Assembly: GCF_900637305.1 (NCBI RefSeq)
Contig: NZ_LR134365.1
Span: 1,790,501 to 1,854,500, forward strand
Origin: Cardiobacterium hominis
GTDB lineage: Bacteria; Pseudomonadota; Gammaproteobacteria; Cardiobacteriales; Cardiobacteriaceae
Reading direction: 5' to 3'
DNA length: 64,000 nt
How positions within the stretch are numbered: the stretch's first letter is position 1; each line of letters opens with the position of its first letter. The notes beneath the pieces are model-generated. The model was not told where the DNA came from. It saw only the letters and a program-made list of their open reading frames with translations, and ran no database searches. Made by a program: the position numbers and the translations under genes. Shown piece after piece: positions 9,461-17,292 of the stretch.

Positions 9461-10120
9461 TCAGAGTTCCAGATGATAGCCGTAGCCACGGCGGGTGCGG
9501 ATGGGGTCGGCGTCGGGCGCAATCGCGCGCAGTTTTTGCCGCAGGGTTTTGATGTGGCTGTCCACGGTGCGGTTGTCGATGTGGTCGGGGTGGTCCCAGA
9601 GGGTGTTCACCAATTGGTCGCGGTCAAACGTTTGTCCGGGATGGGCGAGCAGGTGGCGCAGCAGGCGGTATTCGTAGCGGGTGAGATCCAGCGTCGTGCC
9701 GTGGTAGCTGATGGTTTGCGCGCTGTCGTTGTGCTGCCAGACGCTGGCGGTTTCCGTCTCGTTGCTGCGGCGGCAGACGGCTTTGATGCGCGAGATGAGT
9801 TCGCGGTTGCTGAAGGGCTTGCCGCAGTAATCGTCCGCGCCCAGTTCAAGGCCGACGATGCGGTCGATTTCCTCGTTGCGCGCGCTCAGGAAAATGAGCG
9901 GCGTCGTCCATTGCTGGCGGATGCGGCGGCAGAGTTCAAAGCCGTCGGTATCGGGCAGGCCGACGTCCAGCACGATGCAATCAAAGCGTTGTGCCTGCAG
10001 GGCGGCGAGCGCGGCGATGCCGGTGTCGTGCCACACCACTTGCCACTGTTCGCGCGCAAGGGCGTAGCTGAGCGGGTCGGCGATGGCGGGGTCGTCTTCG
10101 ATGAGCAGGATGTGTTTCAT
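9461..10120 (-). CDS. creB: CreB-like OmpR-family response regulator
   Basis: 219 residues. Receiver domain (about 1-118) with acidic D9-D10, phosphoacceptor D52 in CIVLDVGLPD, and K101 in CGKPF. A winged-helix DNA-binding domain follows with LTRYEYRLLRHLL, TVDSHIKTLRQKLR and RTRRGYGYHLE. The closest remembered match is E. coli CreB, including LDVGLP and IKTLRxKLRAI. No histidine kinase is adjacent; the downstream gene is dusA. The start lacks a Shine-Dalgarno but has TATAAT six bases upstream. The symbol is by similarity and moderately sure. Confidence 0.8.
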   Translation of the reverse strand: MKHILLIEDDPAIADPLSYALAREQWQVVWHDTGIAALAALQAQRFDCIVLDVGLPDTDGFELCRRIRQQWTTPLIFLSARNEEIDRIVGLELGADDYCGKPFSNRELISRIKAVCRRSNETETASVWQHNDSAQTISYHGTTLDLTRYEYRLLRHLLAHPGQTFDRDQLVNTLWDHPDHIDNRTVDSHIKTLRQKLRAIAPDADPIRTRRGYGYHLEL

Positions 10121-10126
10121 GCGGTC

Positions 10127-10132
10127 ATTATA
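10127..10132 (-). promoter_or_regulatory. Consensus -10 box placed for a leaderless creB-like transcript
   Basis: On the minus strand TATAAT is followed by GACCGC and then the ATG of the response-regulator gene (10118-10120). The spacing places the expected transcription start at or next to the A of ATG, and no ribosome-binding site precedes it. No good -35 box was seen. Confidence 0.4.
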
Positions 10133-10224
10133 ATGAGTAATGTGGCGTTAAGCTGACGTTCACGAAGGCGTGCTAAGGTTGCCGCGTCTGAATTTCCTCA
10201 GGCGCACACTAAATGAGGTGAACC

Positions 10225-10731
10225 ATGAAAAAATCACTTGTTTTGACACTGATGATTCTCGGCACGCCCGCGCTGGCAGACGGCAACGCCGTCGATCGCG
10301 CCCAGCCGCAACCGCCGTCCAAGGTAACGACCACGACTACCGTTATCACCGAGCGTACTGTCAACGGGCAAACCAGCACCGAAACCTCGCAGCCGGTGGC
10401 CAACGTGCAGGAATGGCAGGACACCAGCAAGCGCGGCGGGCGGGCAGATCCCGCTCCGGCAGACAGCGGCGCGCGTGCTTCACAGCTGCAGGACAGCTTC
10501 GCCGCCTTACAGGCGGCAGATACGCCGGAAGCGATGGACGCTCCATTGCGCCGCTTCAAAGCCGCCGGAGAACGCGCGCTGTCGCGCAAGGGGCTGAAAG
10601 CGCAACGGGTGCAGTTCCGCGAAGACATCGCCGCCCTGCGCGAAGCGGTCAATGCGGGCGACCTCAATGGCGCCAAGGCACAACTGGACGCCATCGCGCA
10701 AATTCCCGCCATTGCCGACCGCCTGCAATAA
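10225..10731 (+). CDS. Secreted hypothetical protein
   Basis: 168 residues. Clear Sec signal peptide (MKKSLVLTLMILGTPALA, cleavage after ALA). A Thr-rich strand-like segment with KVTTTTTVITERTV follows, then a helical C-terminal half (about 80-168) with regularly spaced Ala, Leu, Arg and Lys. I recognise no family. A ribosome-binding site (GAGGTG) sits upstream. It is divergent from the response-regulator gene across about 100 bases, which makes it a possible target of that regulator (inference). Confidence 0.75.
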   Translation: MKKSLVLTLMILGTPALADGNAVDRAQPQPPSKVTTTTTVITERTVNGQTSTETSQPVANVQEWQDTSKRGGRADPAPADSGARASQLQDSFAALQAADTPEAMDAPLRRFKAAGERALSRKGLKAQRVQFREDIAALREAVNAGDLNGAKAQLDAIAQIPAIADRLQ

Positions 10732-10750
10732 GCGCTCCGGCAAAGAAAAA

Positions 10751-10773
10751 GCCCCGCAGGACGGGGCTTTTTT
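10751..10773 (+). terminator. Intrinsic terminator after the secreted hypothetical gene
   Basis: Stem GCCCCG / CGGGGC with a CAGGA loop, followed by six T residues, 20 bases after the stop codon. Confidence 0.85.
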
Positions 10774-10776
10774 ATC

Positions 10777-10821
10777 GCCCTCCCTTGCAGGGCGAAGCCC
10801 GCAGCGGGGGAGGGGAGGGGG
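10777..10821. repeat. Extragenic REP-like palindrome, same type as the rsxC type B elements
   Basis: CGCCCTCCCTTGCAGGGCG followed by AAGCCCGCAGCGGGGGAGGGGAGGGGG. It shares the GCAGGGCG...CGCAGCGGGGGAGGG core with the type B elements inside rsxC at 2550 and 4011. Here it is between genes, just after a terminator. Confidence 0.75.
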
Positions 10822-10869
10822 TGAGCAATATGGAAATTTGGAACAAACGAGGCGTTTGCACCAGAATTT

Positions 10870-11223
10870 TCAATAAAACACCAAGAAATTGGCGTCATCG
10901 CCTTCGCCTTCCTGAATAATCATCAGCCAGTCCACATCGCCTTTTTCTGCAATGTAAACATCACGATGGATAGACTGCTGGATGGGCGAGCTGTGGCTGA
11001 TGGCGACTTTTGCCTGCTCGACCAGTTCGGCATAAGTCTTCGGCGGCAGGCTCTCGGCGGTATAGGCGATGATGCGGCTGCGCGGACATTTGTTGATGAG
11101 CGACAGTACGGTAATCAGCGCCGCGTTGGATTTCAGCAGTTTGCCAATGCCGCTGAACAGCTCCTGTTTGTCGTAAATGGCGTCGCTGCGGATGGATTTA
11201 AGAAAATTTTCCAGATTTTTCAT
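10870..11223 (-). CDS. Hypothetical protein
   Basis: 117 residues, start chosen at 11223 because AAGGAAT lies seven bases upstream; a longer in-frame extension to 11364 has no such site and an unlikely composition. Soluble, mixed alpha/beta, no signal peptide or membrane segment. The N-terminal helix region (MKNLENFLKSI) precedes a predicted alpha/beta body ending DWLMIIQEGEGDDANFLVFY. No family recognised. Lower GC than its neighbours, so possibly acquired. Confidence 0.7.
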   Translation of the reverse strand: MKNLENFLKSIRSDAIYDKQELFSGIGKLLKSNAALITVLSLINKCPRSRIIAYTAESLPPKTYAELVEQAKVAISHSSPIQQSIHRDVYIAEKGDVDWLMIIQEGEGDDANFLVFY

Positions 11224-11263
11224 AATGATTCCTTGTGACGTAAAAAGGTGAAAATTTTTAACA

Positions 11264-11269
11264 ATTATA
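11264..11269 (-). promoter_or_regulatory. -10 box for the hypothetical gene at 10870-11223
   Basis: Perfect TATAAT on the minus strand about 40 bases upstream of the ATG in an AT-rich stretch. The -35 region is not convincing. Confidence 0.4.
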
Positions 11270-11352
11270 GCCTTATTTCGCGAACGCACGGCGAAATTTT
11301 CTGGAAAATCCATAACTAAGACAGGGTTAATATTGCGCTGGCAGGGGAAAAG

Positions 11353-11416
11353 AAAATCCGCCACTGCTTACATCAGACGGAGCACGATTCTCCCAAGAAA
11401 AGTCAGTAGCGGATTT
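11353..11416. repeat. Imperfect 61-64 bp inverted repeat
   Basis: Arms AAATCCGCCACTG (11354-11366) and CAGTAGCGGATTT (11404-11416) are reverse complements with one mismatch, separated by 37 bases. It lies between a hypothetical gene and the 3' end of the SemiSWEET gene. It could be the ends of a tiny non-autonomous element or a folded RNA; no transposase is present. Confidence 0.4.
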
Positions 11417-11520
11417 GGCGTCAGTATAGCAGGACAATGTCGGCAAGTGCTTGATGATAACCGCGCGCGCCGCAAGAGCCGTCGGTTTTCTTTTAAGCCT
11501 TGCGCGTGTCTTGTGGCGGC

Positions 11521-11778
11521 TTAAAAACTGGTGATGCAGGTGATGATGCCGAGGACGATGCCGGGCGCGTTGGCGATGGCGACGGGCAAATCGCGCGGCG
11601 TTTTGAACAGTCCGTAAGCCACCCACAGCGTGCAGTTAATCGCGGCGCAAAGCGGCTGGATGGGGCTGGCTTTATGTCCGGCGAGATTCTCCTGAATCTG
11701 GAAAATATAGGATGTGTACATACAGATTGCGGCAATGGTGGCAACTATGGCCAGAATACGGATGTGTTTGTCGTGCAT
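11521..11778 (-). CDS. SemiSWEET-family sugar transporter
   Basis: 85 residues, the normal size for a bacterial SemiSWEET, with three membrane helices. The start at 11778 (MHDKHIRI) is chosen for a GAGAAG site upstream and for family length; a longer frame to 11877 adds an uncharged, low-GC extension. Conserved features: YTSYIFQIQ in helix 1, and a Trp (W52) and an Asn (N70 in ANAPG) at positions equivalent to the sugar-binding Trp/Asn pair. The protein dimerises to form a channel-like sugar facilitator. It lies near the sucrose genes, same strand. Confidence 0.82.
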   Translation of the reverse strand: MHDKHIRILAIVATIAAICMYTSYIFQIQENLAGHKASPIQPLCAAINCTLWVAYGLFKTPRDLPVAIANAPGIVLGIITCITSF

Positions 11779-12222
11779 AAATACTTCTCTTGCAAATGGT
11801 GTTTTAGGGTGATTTTTCTGTTCATGGATGTTTGTGGGGTTCAAAATGCAATGGGATTTTTTAATCTTATTTTGCATGGTTTTTTGCCAGATATGGCATC
11901 GCTATTTCATCTGGACATTCCCCGCCATTTCTGAACAGGAGAATGTCATTCTAGCACGGGCGCGCTGTTCTTCCCGTAACAGGGTTGCAAAAACGCCTGG
12001 TTTTTCAATGAGGGTTAATTCGCTGTCAGGGTGCGCGGTTGTGGGGCTGCTTGGGGTTTTGTTGTTATCGTTTTTTATGCGGTTTTTTTGTCGTTTTTTT
12101 GCGGTCATTTTTACGCTTAATTAACAGGAAATGGCCGTGAGTTTTTATTTGTTTTGGCTGCTGAATGTATGAAAAAGAAAAGCCCGCGATGCGGGCTTTT
12201 CTATAGATATTGAGCGGCAGTC
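11779..12222. other. AT-rich intergenic stretch, no gene recognised
   Basis: About 440 bases between the sugar-PTS gene and the SemiSWEET gene. T-rich on the plus strand; a hydrophobic frame there looks like a by-product of composition and has no convincing start. Besides the terminator at 12178-12200 I see no structure. It likely holds the SemiSWEET promoter. Confidence 0.6.
12178..12200 (-). terminator. Intrinsic terminator of the scrKA transcript
   Basis: AAAAGCCCGC GAT GCGGGCTTTT, perfect stem; on the minus strand it is followed by TTTTCTTTTT. It sits 23 bases past the stop of the PTS gene. Confidence 0.85.
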
Positions 12223-14163
12223 TTAATGCACAATTTTCGGCCTGCCGTTTTCAATTTCTACCGTCTGTCCTTCGTCGTAGGCGGTGAAGATGACGGGCGT
12301 AACGAGGCTCGGCACTTTGTCGGCGATGGCGGCGAGATCGACTTTCACCAGTTCCTGCCCGACGGTGATGCGCTCGCCTTCTTTGACCAGCACGGTGAAG
12401 CCTTCGCCGCTCAGTTTGACGGTGTCGATGCCGATATGGATGAGGATTTCCAGGCCGTTGTCGGTTTCCAGTCCTATCGCGTGGCGGGTGGGGAAGATGG
12501 TGGCGACGCTGCCGTTGGCGGGCGCGCGGACGATGCCGTCGCCGCCCGTCGGGTCAATGGCGAAGCTCGCGCCTAAGGCGTTCGCGGCGAAGGCGGGGTC
12601 GGGGATGTCGCTGGCGGCAAGAACGCGGCCTTGCAGCGGCATTTGCCATTCGGCGGGAATGGGGTCGGCATCCGGCGCGGGCGCGGGTTTTTCCGCAGGC
12701 GTGGCGGGCGCAACCGGGGCAGGTGCTACCGGCGCGAGGCGTTCCGGGTTGTAGCGGCTGCGTGAGAAGACAAGGGTAAGGCTGAAGGTGATGGCGAAGG
12801 CGATCACCATCCCGACGATGTACGGCGTCAGGTATTGCGCGCCGATAGAGATGATGCCGGGGATGCCCGCTGCGCCGAGGGCGACGGCTTTGGTGTGGTA
12901 GAGGGTGATGTAGGCGCTGGCGCAGGCGGTGCCGATGAGGGCGGCGTAGAAGGGGTAGCGCAGGCGCAGGTTTACGCCGAACATCGCCGGTTCGGTGATG
13001 CCGAGCACGGCGGAGATGCCGGAGGCGGAGGCGACGCCTTTCAGTTTGGCGTCTTTGGTGCAGAAAAGCGCGCCGAAGGCGGCCGCGCCTTGCGAGATGT
13101 TGTTCATCGCGGCGATGGGGAAGATGAAGGTGCCGCCGGTGTTGGCGATGTCGGCGATGAGCTGGGTTTCGACCGGGATGAAGCTGTTGTGCATGCCGGT
13201 GATGACGACCGGCGCGTAGAGGCCGCCGAGGATGGCGCCGCCCAAGACGCCGGCGGTGTTGTACAGCCACTGGATGGCGTCGGTGAAGGCGATACCGGCG
13301 TCGCGCGTCGCAGGCCCGACGATGGTGAAGGTGAGCAGCGCGGTGATGAAGATGGCCAAGAGCGGCGTCAGCAGCAAATCGACGCTTGCCGGGATGACGC
13401 GGCGCAGGCTGCGTTCCAGTTTGGCGAGTATCCAGCTACAGACGAGGATGGGCAGCACCGTACCCTGGTAGCCGACTTTGGCGACGCTGAAGCCAAGAAT
13501 ATTCCAGTATTGCAGCGTGCCGTCGGCGGTCGCTTGCGCGAGGGCATAGTTGTTGGTGAGGTCGGGGTGCACCATGATCATGCCGAGCACCGCGCCGAGG
13601 TAGGGGTTGCCGCCGAAAATGCGGGTGGCGGAGAAGGCGATGAGGATGGGGAGGAAGACGAAGGGCGCGTTGGCGAAGGTGTTGATCATCTCCGCCAGTC
13701 CTGCCCACTGCGGGTAGGCCTCTATCAGCGTTTTGCCCTTGATGACGAGGTCATGCGCGGTGAGGACGTTGTTCAGCCCCATCAGCAAACCGCCGGCGAC
13801 GATGGCGGGGATGATGGGGACGAAGATGTCCGATAGGGTTTTGACGAAGCGTTGCAGCAGGTTGCCCTTCGCCGCGCCGAGGTCTTTCGCCTCCTGCGTG
13901 CTGACTTGTTTGACGCCGGTGAGGTCAAGCAGCTCAGCGGTAACTTTATTGACCGTGCCGGTGCCGAGGATGATCTGGAATTGTCCGGCGGTGAGGAAGT
14001 TGCCTTTGGCGAGCGGGATGGCGTCCACGGCGGCCTTGTCGATTTTGCTCTCGTCTTTCAAGACCATGCGCAGGCGGGTGGCGCAGTGCGTCGCGGCGGC
14101 GATGTTGTCGCGGCCGCCGACGGCGGCGATGATGGCTTCAGCGGTCTGGCGGTATTCACTCAT
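12223..14163 (-). CDS. scrA: Sucrose-type PTS transporter, fused EIIBCA
   Basis: 646 residues. The IIB domain comes first, with phosphocysteine C27 in ATHCATRLRMVL. The large IIC membrane domain includes GGLLMGLNN, GMHNSFIPVETQ and GITEPAMFGVNLR. A Pro/Ala linker follows (about 475-500), then a C-terminal Glc-type IIA domain with the active-site His of ILIHIGIDTV (about H576). It imports and phosphorylates a beta-fructoside, most likely sucrose given scrK and scrB alongside; trehalose or another disaccharide is the alternative. The start at 14163 is chosen for AAGGAG eight bases upstream; it overlaps the scrK end by 8 bases. Many ScrA proteins lack the IIA domain, so this fusion makes it independent of Crr. 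Confidence 0.88.
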   Translation of the reverse strand: MSEYRQTAEAIIAAVGGRDNIAAATHCATRLRMVLKDESKIDKAAVDAIPLAKGNFLTAGQFQIILGTGTVNKVTAELLDLTGVKQVSTQEAKDLGAAKGNLLQRFVKTLSDIFVPIIPAIVAGGLLMGLNNVLTAHDLVIKGKTLIEAYPQWAGLAEMINTFANAPFVFLPILIAFSATRIFGGNPYLGAVLGMIMVHPDLTNNYALAQATADGTLQYWNILGFSVAKVGYQGTVLPILVCSWILAKLERSLRRVIPASVDLLLTPLLAIFITALLTFTIVGPATRDAGIAFTDAIQWLYNTAGVLGGAILGGLYAPVVITGMHNSFIPVETQLIADIANTGGTFIFPIAAMNNISQGAAAFGALFCTKDAKLKGVASASGISAVLGITEPAMFGVNLRLRYPFYAALIGTACASAYITLYHTKAVALGAAGIPGIISIGAQYLTPYIVGMVIAFAITFSLTLVFSRSRYNPERLAPVAPAPVAPATPAEKPAPAPDADPIPAEWQMPLQGRVLAASDIPDPAFAANALGASFAIDPTGGDGIVRAPANGSVATIFPTRHAIGLETDNGLEILIHIGIDTVKLSGEGFTVLVKEGERITVGQELVKVDLAAIADKVPSLVTPVIFTAYDEGQTVEIENGRPKIVH

Positions 14164-15127
14164 GGTGGTTCTCCTTTTGGAATTGTTGCAGGCGGGCGCG
14201 GTCGGGCATGCTGTTAATCGCGCCGCGTTGCAGGGTGGTAATCGCGCCGACGGCAGCGGCGTGGCGCAGCAGGGCGGCGATGTGTTCGTCAGCAAGTGCC
14301 TGTTGCAGGTCAAGGTTGAGGCGGCTCATTTCCGCGAGCAGGCCGCCGATGAAGGCATCGCCCGCGCCGGTGGCGTCCAGCGCCTGCACTTTGTAAGCAT
14401 CGACCGCGCCGCGCTGGCCGCTGGCGTCGTACCACGCCGCGCCCTGTGCGCCACGGGTGTAGATGACGTGCTTGACCGCGCCACGGTGCAACTGCCCGAT
14501 GCCGCGCGCCGGGTCGCGTTCGCCGGTGACAAATTCCAGTTCATCGTCGGAAATCTTGATGATGTCCGCCAGCGGCAGATATTCCTGCACGGCGGCATGG
14601 AGGTCGGCGGGATTTTTCCACAGCGGCAGACGCAGGTTGATGTCGAAGCTAATCAGCGCGCCTGCTGCGCGGAAGCGCTCGATGGCAACGCGGTGCGCCT
14701 CACGCATCGGGCAGGGGGTGAGCGACACCGAGCAATAGTGGAGGATGTCGCCCGGCTGCGGCGCAATCGCGGCGAGGTTGTCGGCGGCGTAGAGCATATC
14801 GGCGGACGGGTCGCGGTAGAAGGCAAACTCGCGCTCGCCGTTGTCATGCAGGGTAACGAAGGCCAGCGCCGTTTTCGCCTCACGGCTGCGCTTCAGGTAA
14901 CGGGTATCGACGCCCGCCGCCTGCGCGGTGGCGGCAATCTGCTCGCCGAAAGCATCCTCGCCGACCTGGCTCAGAATGTAACTTTTGCCGCCGAGGCGGG
15001 CATAAGCGGCGGCAACGTTGAGCGGCGCGCCGCCGACCGCCGGGGTGTAGCGGATGTCGGCGTCGGGCTTGCCCGGGCGGCTGGGGACGAAGTCAATCAG
15101 GGCTTCGCCGATGGCGTAGAGGGACAT
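14156..15127 (-). CDS. scrK: Fructokinase (PfkB family)
   Basis: 323 residues. Ribokinase/PfkB fold: N-terminal GEALIDFVP, substrate loop VGGAPLNVAAAYARLGG, and the ATP/anion-hole motif ATGAGDAFIGG with catalytic Asp. It phosphorylates the fructose released by sucrose-6-phosphate hydrolase. GGAGAACATC precedes the ATG. It overlaps the PTS gene by 8 bases, so the two are translationally coupled. Confidence 0.92.
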   Translation of the reverse strand: MSLYAIGEALIDFVPSRPGKPDADIRYTPAVGGAPLNVAAAYARLGGKSYILSQVGEDAFGEQIAATAQAAGVDTRYLKRSREAKTALAFVTLHDNGEREFAFYRDPSADMLYAADNLAAIAPQPGDILHYCSVSLTPCPMREAHRVAIERFRAAGALISFDINLRLPLWKNPADLHAAVQEYLPLADIIKISDDELEFVTGERDPARGIGQLHRGAVKHVIYTRGAQGAAWYDASGQRGAVDAYKVQALDATGAGDAFIGGLLAEMSRLNLDLQQALADEHIAALLRHAAAVGAITTLQRGAINSMPDRARLQQFQKENHHE

Positions 15128-15185
15128 GATGTTCTCCGGTGGTGGATAAATGCGCGGTGGGTGTGAGTTTTTGGATTTTTTAGTG

Positions 15186-15191
15186 ATTATA
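15186..15191 (-). promoter_or_regulatory. -10 box upstream of scrK
   Basis: TATAAT on the minus strand about 59 bases before the scrK ATG in the 141-base gap after scrB. A GC-rich inverted repeat (GCGGCGGGG / CCCCCGCCGC, roughly 15202-15230) lies just upstream and could terminate scrB transcription or bind a regulator. No scrR-type repressor is nearby. Confidence 0.4.
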
Positions 15192-15268
15192 AGGGAATGG
15201 CGGCGGGGGCGCTGTTTTCCCCGCCGCTTTGAATAGGAATTGGCCGGTCGCGCTAAACGCGGCGGGGT

Positions 15269-16690
15269 TTAGAGAATCGGGTAAATCGTCACCGTCGCAT
15301 CGTCAGCCGCAGCGACGTGCAGGCCGGTGGCGTCGGCGGGCGGGTAGATGGCGCCGGTCATCACCGCTTCGCCGTCGTTGATGAAGATTTCCAGCGAGGA
15401 GGTGTCCGCGTAGATGCGCAAGCTGTGCAGCTGCGTCAGCGCCAGACGGCGGATATGGCCACCTTTGCCGGGCGCGTCTTTTTCCGGTTCGGGCAGCGCG
15501 CCGCTTTGGCTGCGGTCGAAGATGAGCGCTTCGCCGTTGTAGGTCAGCACGGTCTTGGCGCTCGCGCCCGCGCGCAGGGTGAGGATGAAGGGGTGGTTCT
15601 GCGGGTTGGCGAGGTTGAGCTCGTAGTGGATGCCGTCGTGCGCGCCTTCGCCGCGCAGGCGGTCAAGCGCGGGCAGCGGGCGCTGGCGCAGTTGGCCGTC
15701 TTCTATGGTCAGCACGCGCGGCAGGGTGAGGCAATGCGCCCAGCCGTCGCGCGCGCTGGGGCAAGTGGTGTCGGGCAATCCCATCCAGCCGATGAGCAGG
15801 CGCTCGCCGTCCGCGCCGAGGGTGCTTTGCGGTGCGTAGTAGTCAAAACCGTGGTCGAGTTCGCGGAAGCCGTCGTGGTTAAAGCGGCAGGCGGCTTTGT
15901 CAAACGTGCCGAGGAAGTAGCCGGACTGGTAAATGTTGCGGTAGCGGTCGCCGTCGGCAGGCAGGCCTTGCGGGCAGCAGAGGAAGACGTCGCGCCCGGC
16001 GAGCGGGAAGTAGTCCGGGCATTCCCACATGTAGCCGAAACCAGGCAGGGCGAAGTCGATTTCGCCGCGCAGTTGCCAGGTTTGGGCGTCGGTGGAGGTG
16101 AGGTAGAGGGCGGTGCCGCTTTCGTTGTCGCGCTGCGCGCCGAGGACGATGCCGTAACTGCCATCCGCCTCGCGCCAGATTTTCGGGTCGCGCACGTGTT
16201 CGCTGTAGCCTGCGGGCGCGCCTTTGAGGAAGGGTTCGTGTTTGTGCAGTCCGTGCGCATCAAGGCGGGCAGTGAGCTGGTAGGGGATGCGTTCCCAGGC
16301 GGCGGTGCGGTGGTTGCCGGTGTAGGCGATGAGCAGACCGTCGCCGTCGGCGAGCGCGCTGCCGGAGTAGGCGCCGTGGCTGTCCCATTTAGTATCCGGT
16401 GCGATGCCGATGCCGCGCGTTTGGTAGTGGACGAGATCGGCGCTGCTCAGGTGTTGCCAGTATTTGAGGCCGTGTACCGGGCCGAGCGGAAACCATTGGT
16501 AAAAGAGATGATATTCGCGCCCGTCGTGGCAGAAACCGTTGGGGTCATTCAAAAGCCCGGCAGGCGGCTGCACGTGGTAGCGCTGTCGCCACGGGCTAGC
16601 GGCGGCTTGCGCACAGAGGGCTTCGTAACGTTCGCGGCTGTCGGCATTGAGTGCGGTGTAACGCGCTTCGCGGGTCCAATGAGTATTCAT
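15269..16690 (-). CDS. scrB: Sucrose-6-phosphate hydrolase (GH32 invertase)
   Basis: 473 residues. Glycoside hydrolase family 32: nucleophile D49 in LLNDPNG, transition-state Asp in RDPK (D168), and acid/base E223 in WECPDYF. A beta-sandwich C-terminal module follows with SLEIFINDGE. It cleaves imported sucrose-6-phosphate to glucose-6-phosphate and fructose. The start at 16690 (MNTHWTREARY) is chosen because it overlaps the preceding gene's stop as ATGA and has GGAGCG upstream; a longer frame to 16750 lies inside that gene. Confidence 0.93.
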   Translation of the reverse strand: MNTHWTREARYTALNADSRERYEALCAQAAASPWRQRYHVQPPAGLLNDPNGFCHDGREYHLFYQWFPLGPVHGLKYWQHLSSADLVHYQTRGIGIAPDTKWDSHGAYSGSALADGDGLLIAYTGNHRTAAWERIPYQLTARLDAHGLHKHEPFLKGAPAGYSEHVRDPKIWREADGSYGIVLGAQRDNESGTALYLTSTDAQTWQLRGEIDFALPGFGYMWECPDYFPLAGRDVFLCCPQGLPADGDRYRNIYQSGYFLGTFDKAACRFNHDGFRELDHGFDYYAPQSTLGADGERLLIGWMGLPDTTCPSARDGWAHCLTLPRVLTIEDGQLRQRPLPALDRLRGEGAHDGIHYELNLANPQNHPFILTLRAGASAKTVLTYNGEALIFDRSQSGALPEPEKDAPGKGGHIRRLALTQLHSLRIYADTSSLEIFINDGEAVMTGAIYPPADATGLHVAAADDATVTIYPIL

Positions 16691-17199
16691 GCGGGTCGCT
16701 CCGGTTTTTGGTGGCATTCGGCGTAGATGAGCAGTGCGCCCATGCGGCAATGTTCTTCGAGGCTGATGAGCTGGCGGCGGTTGTCTTCGTTGTCTTCAAG
16801 GTCGTAATCGAGTTTGCCGATTTCTTCAAGATCGGCGAGGAAGGCGCGGGCGTCCTCATCCAGCGCGGGATGCAGCCAGTGCACGGCGACGGTAAAGCCC
16901 TGCGCCCAGGCAGCCAGCGCTTCAGCACGCGCGGCGAGGGCGCCGTCTTCCGGCAAGAGCAGCTGATAGGCGAGGGCATCGGCGGCCAGCGTTTCTTCGA
17001 TTTGCAGCGAGAGGCGGTCAAAGGCTTCATGCGCGATGGCGTCCACTTCACCCTGCGCAAAGAGGATTTCCGGCCAGCGCCCGCCGTGGTTGCAGGCGAT
17101 AAGCGCGCTCAGGATGCCATGCGCCTCACTCGCGGCAAACCACCATTCGCGGGCGGCAATGAGGTCGGCAAGGGCGTCGTAACGGGGTTGTGCGGTCAT
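16687..17199 (-). CDS. UPF0149 / YgfB family protein
   Basis: 170 residues. Family features: SEAHGILSALIACN near the N-terminus, a central WAQGFTVAVHW segment, and acidic DYDLEDNEDNRRQL. It is a cytosolic helical protein of poorly defined role; in Pseudomonas a YgfB protein affects an anti-terminator circuit. It is divergent from the coiled-coil/zapA pair, as ygfB is from zapA in E. coli. Unusually, the next gene is scrB (4-base overlap) rather than pepP/ubi genes. Confidence 0.85.
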   Translation of the reverse strand: MTAQPRYDALADLIAAREWWFAASEAHGILSALIACNHGGRWPEILFAQGEVDAIAHEAFDRLSLQIEETLAADALAYQLLLPEDGALAARAEALAAWAQGFTVAVHWLHPALDEDARAFLADLEEIGKLDYDLEDNEDNRRQLISLEEHCRMGALLIYAECHQKPERPA

Positions 17200-17292
17200 G
17201 GTTTTTGTCCGGATGATGTAAAGATGGTAGTATAAATGAAACCGTGGTAATGGCTTGCCATTATCGTCATTTAAGCCTAGGCAGGAATCAGC

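Noticed and set aside
10183-10192. GCGTCTGAA resembling the neisserial DNA uptake sequence (also near 56255, and CATCAGACGG near 11371)
   Set aside because: Only a few inexact copies; no over-representation visible in 64 kb.
11828-12124. Hydrophobic plus-strand frame between SemiSWEET and PTS genes
   Set aside because: T-rich DNA gives Phe/Leu-rich translation; antisense to the SemiSWEET upstream region and without a start signal.
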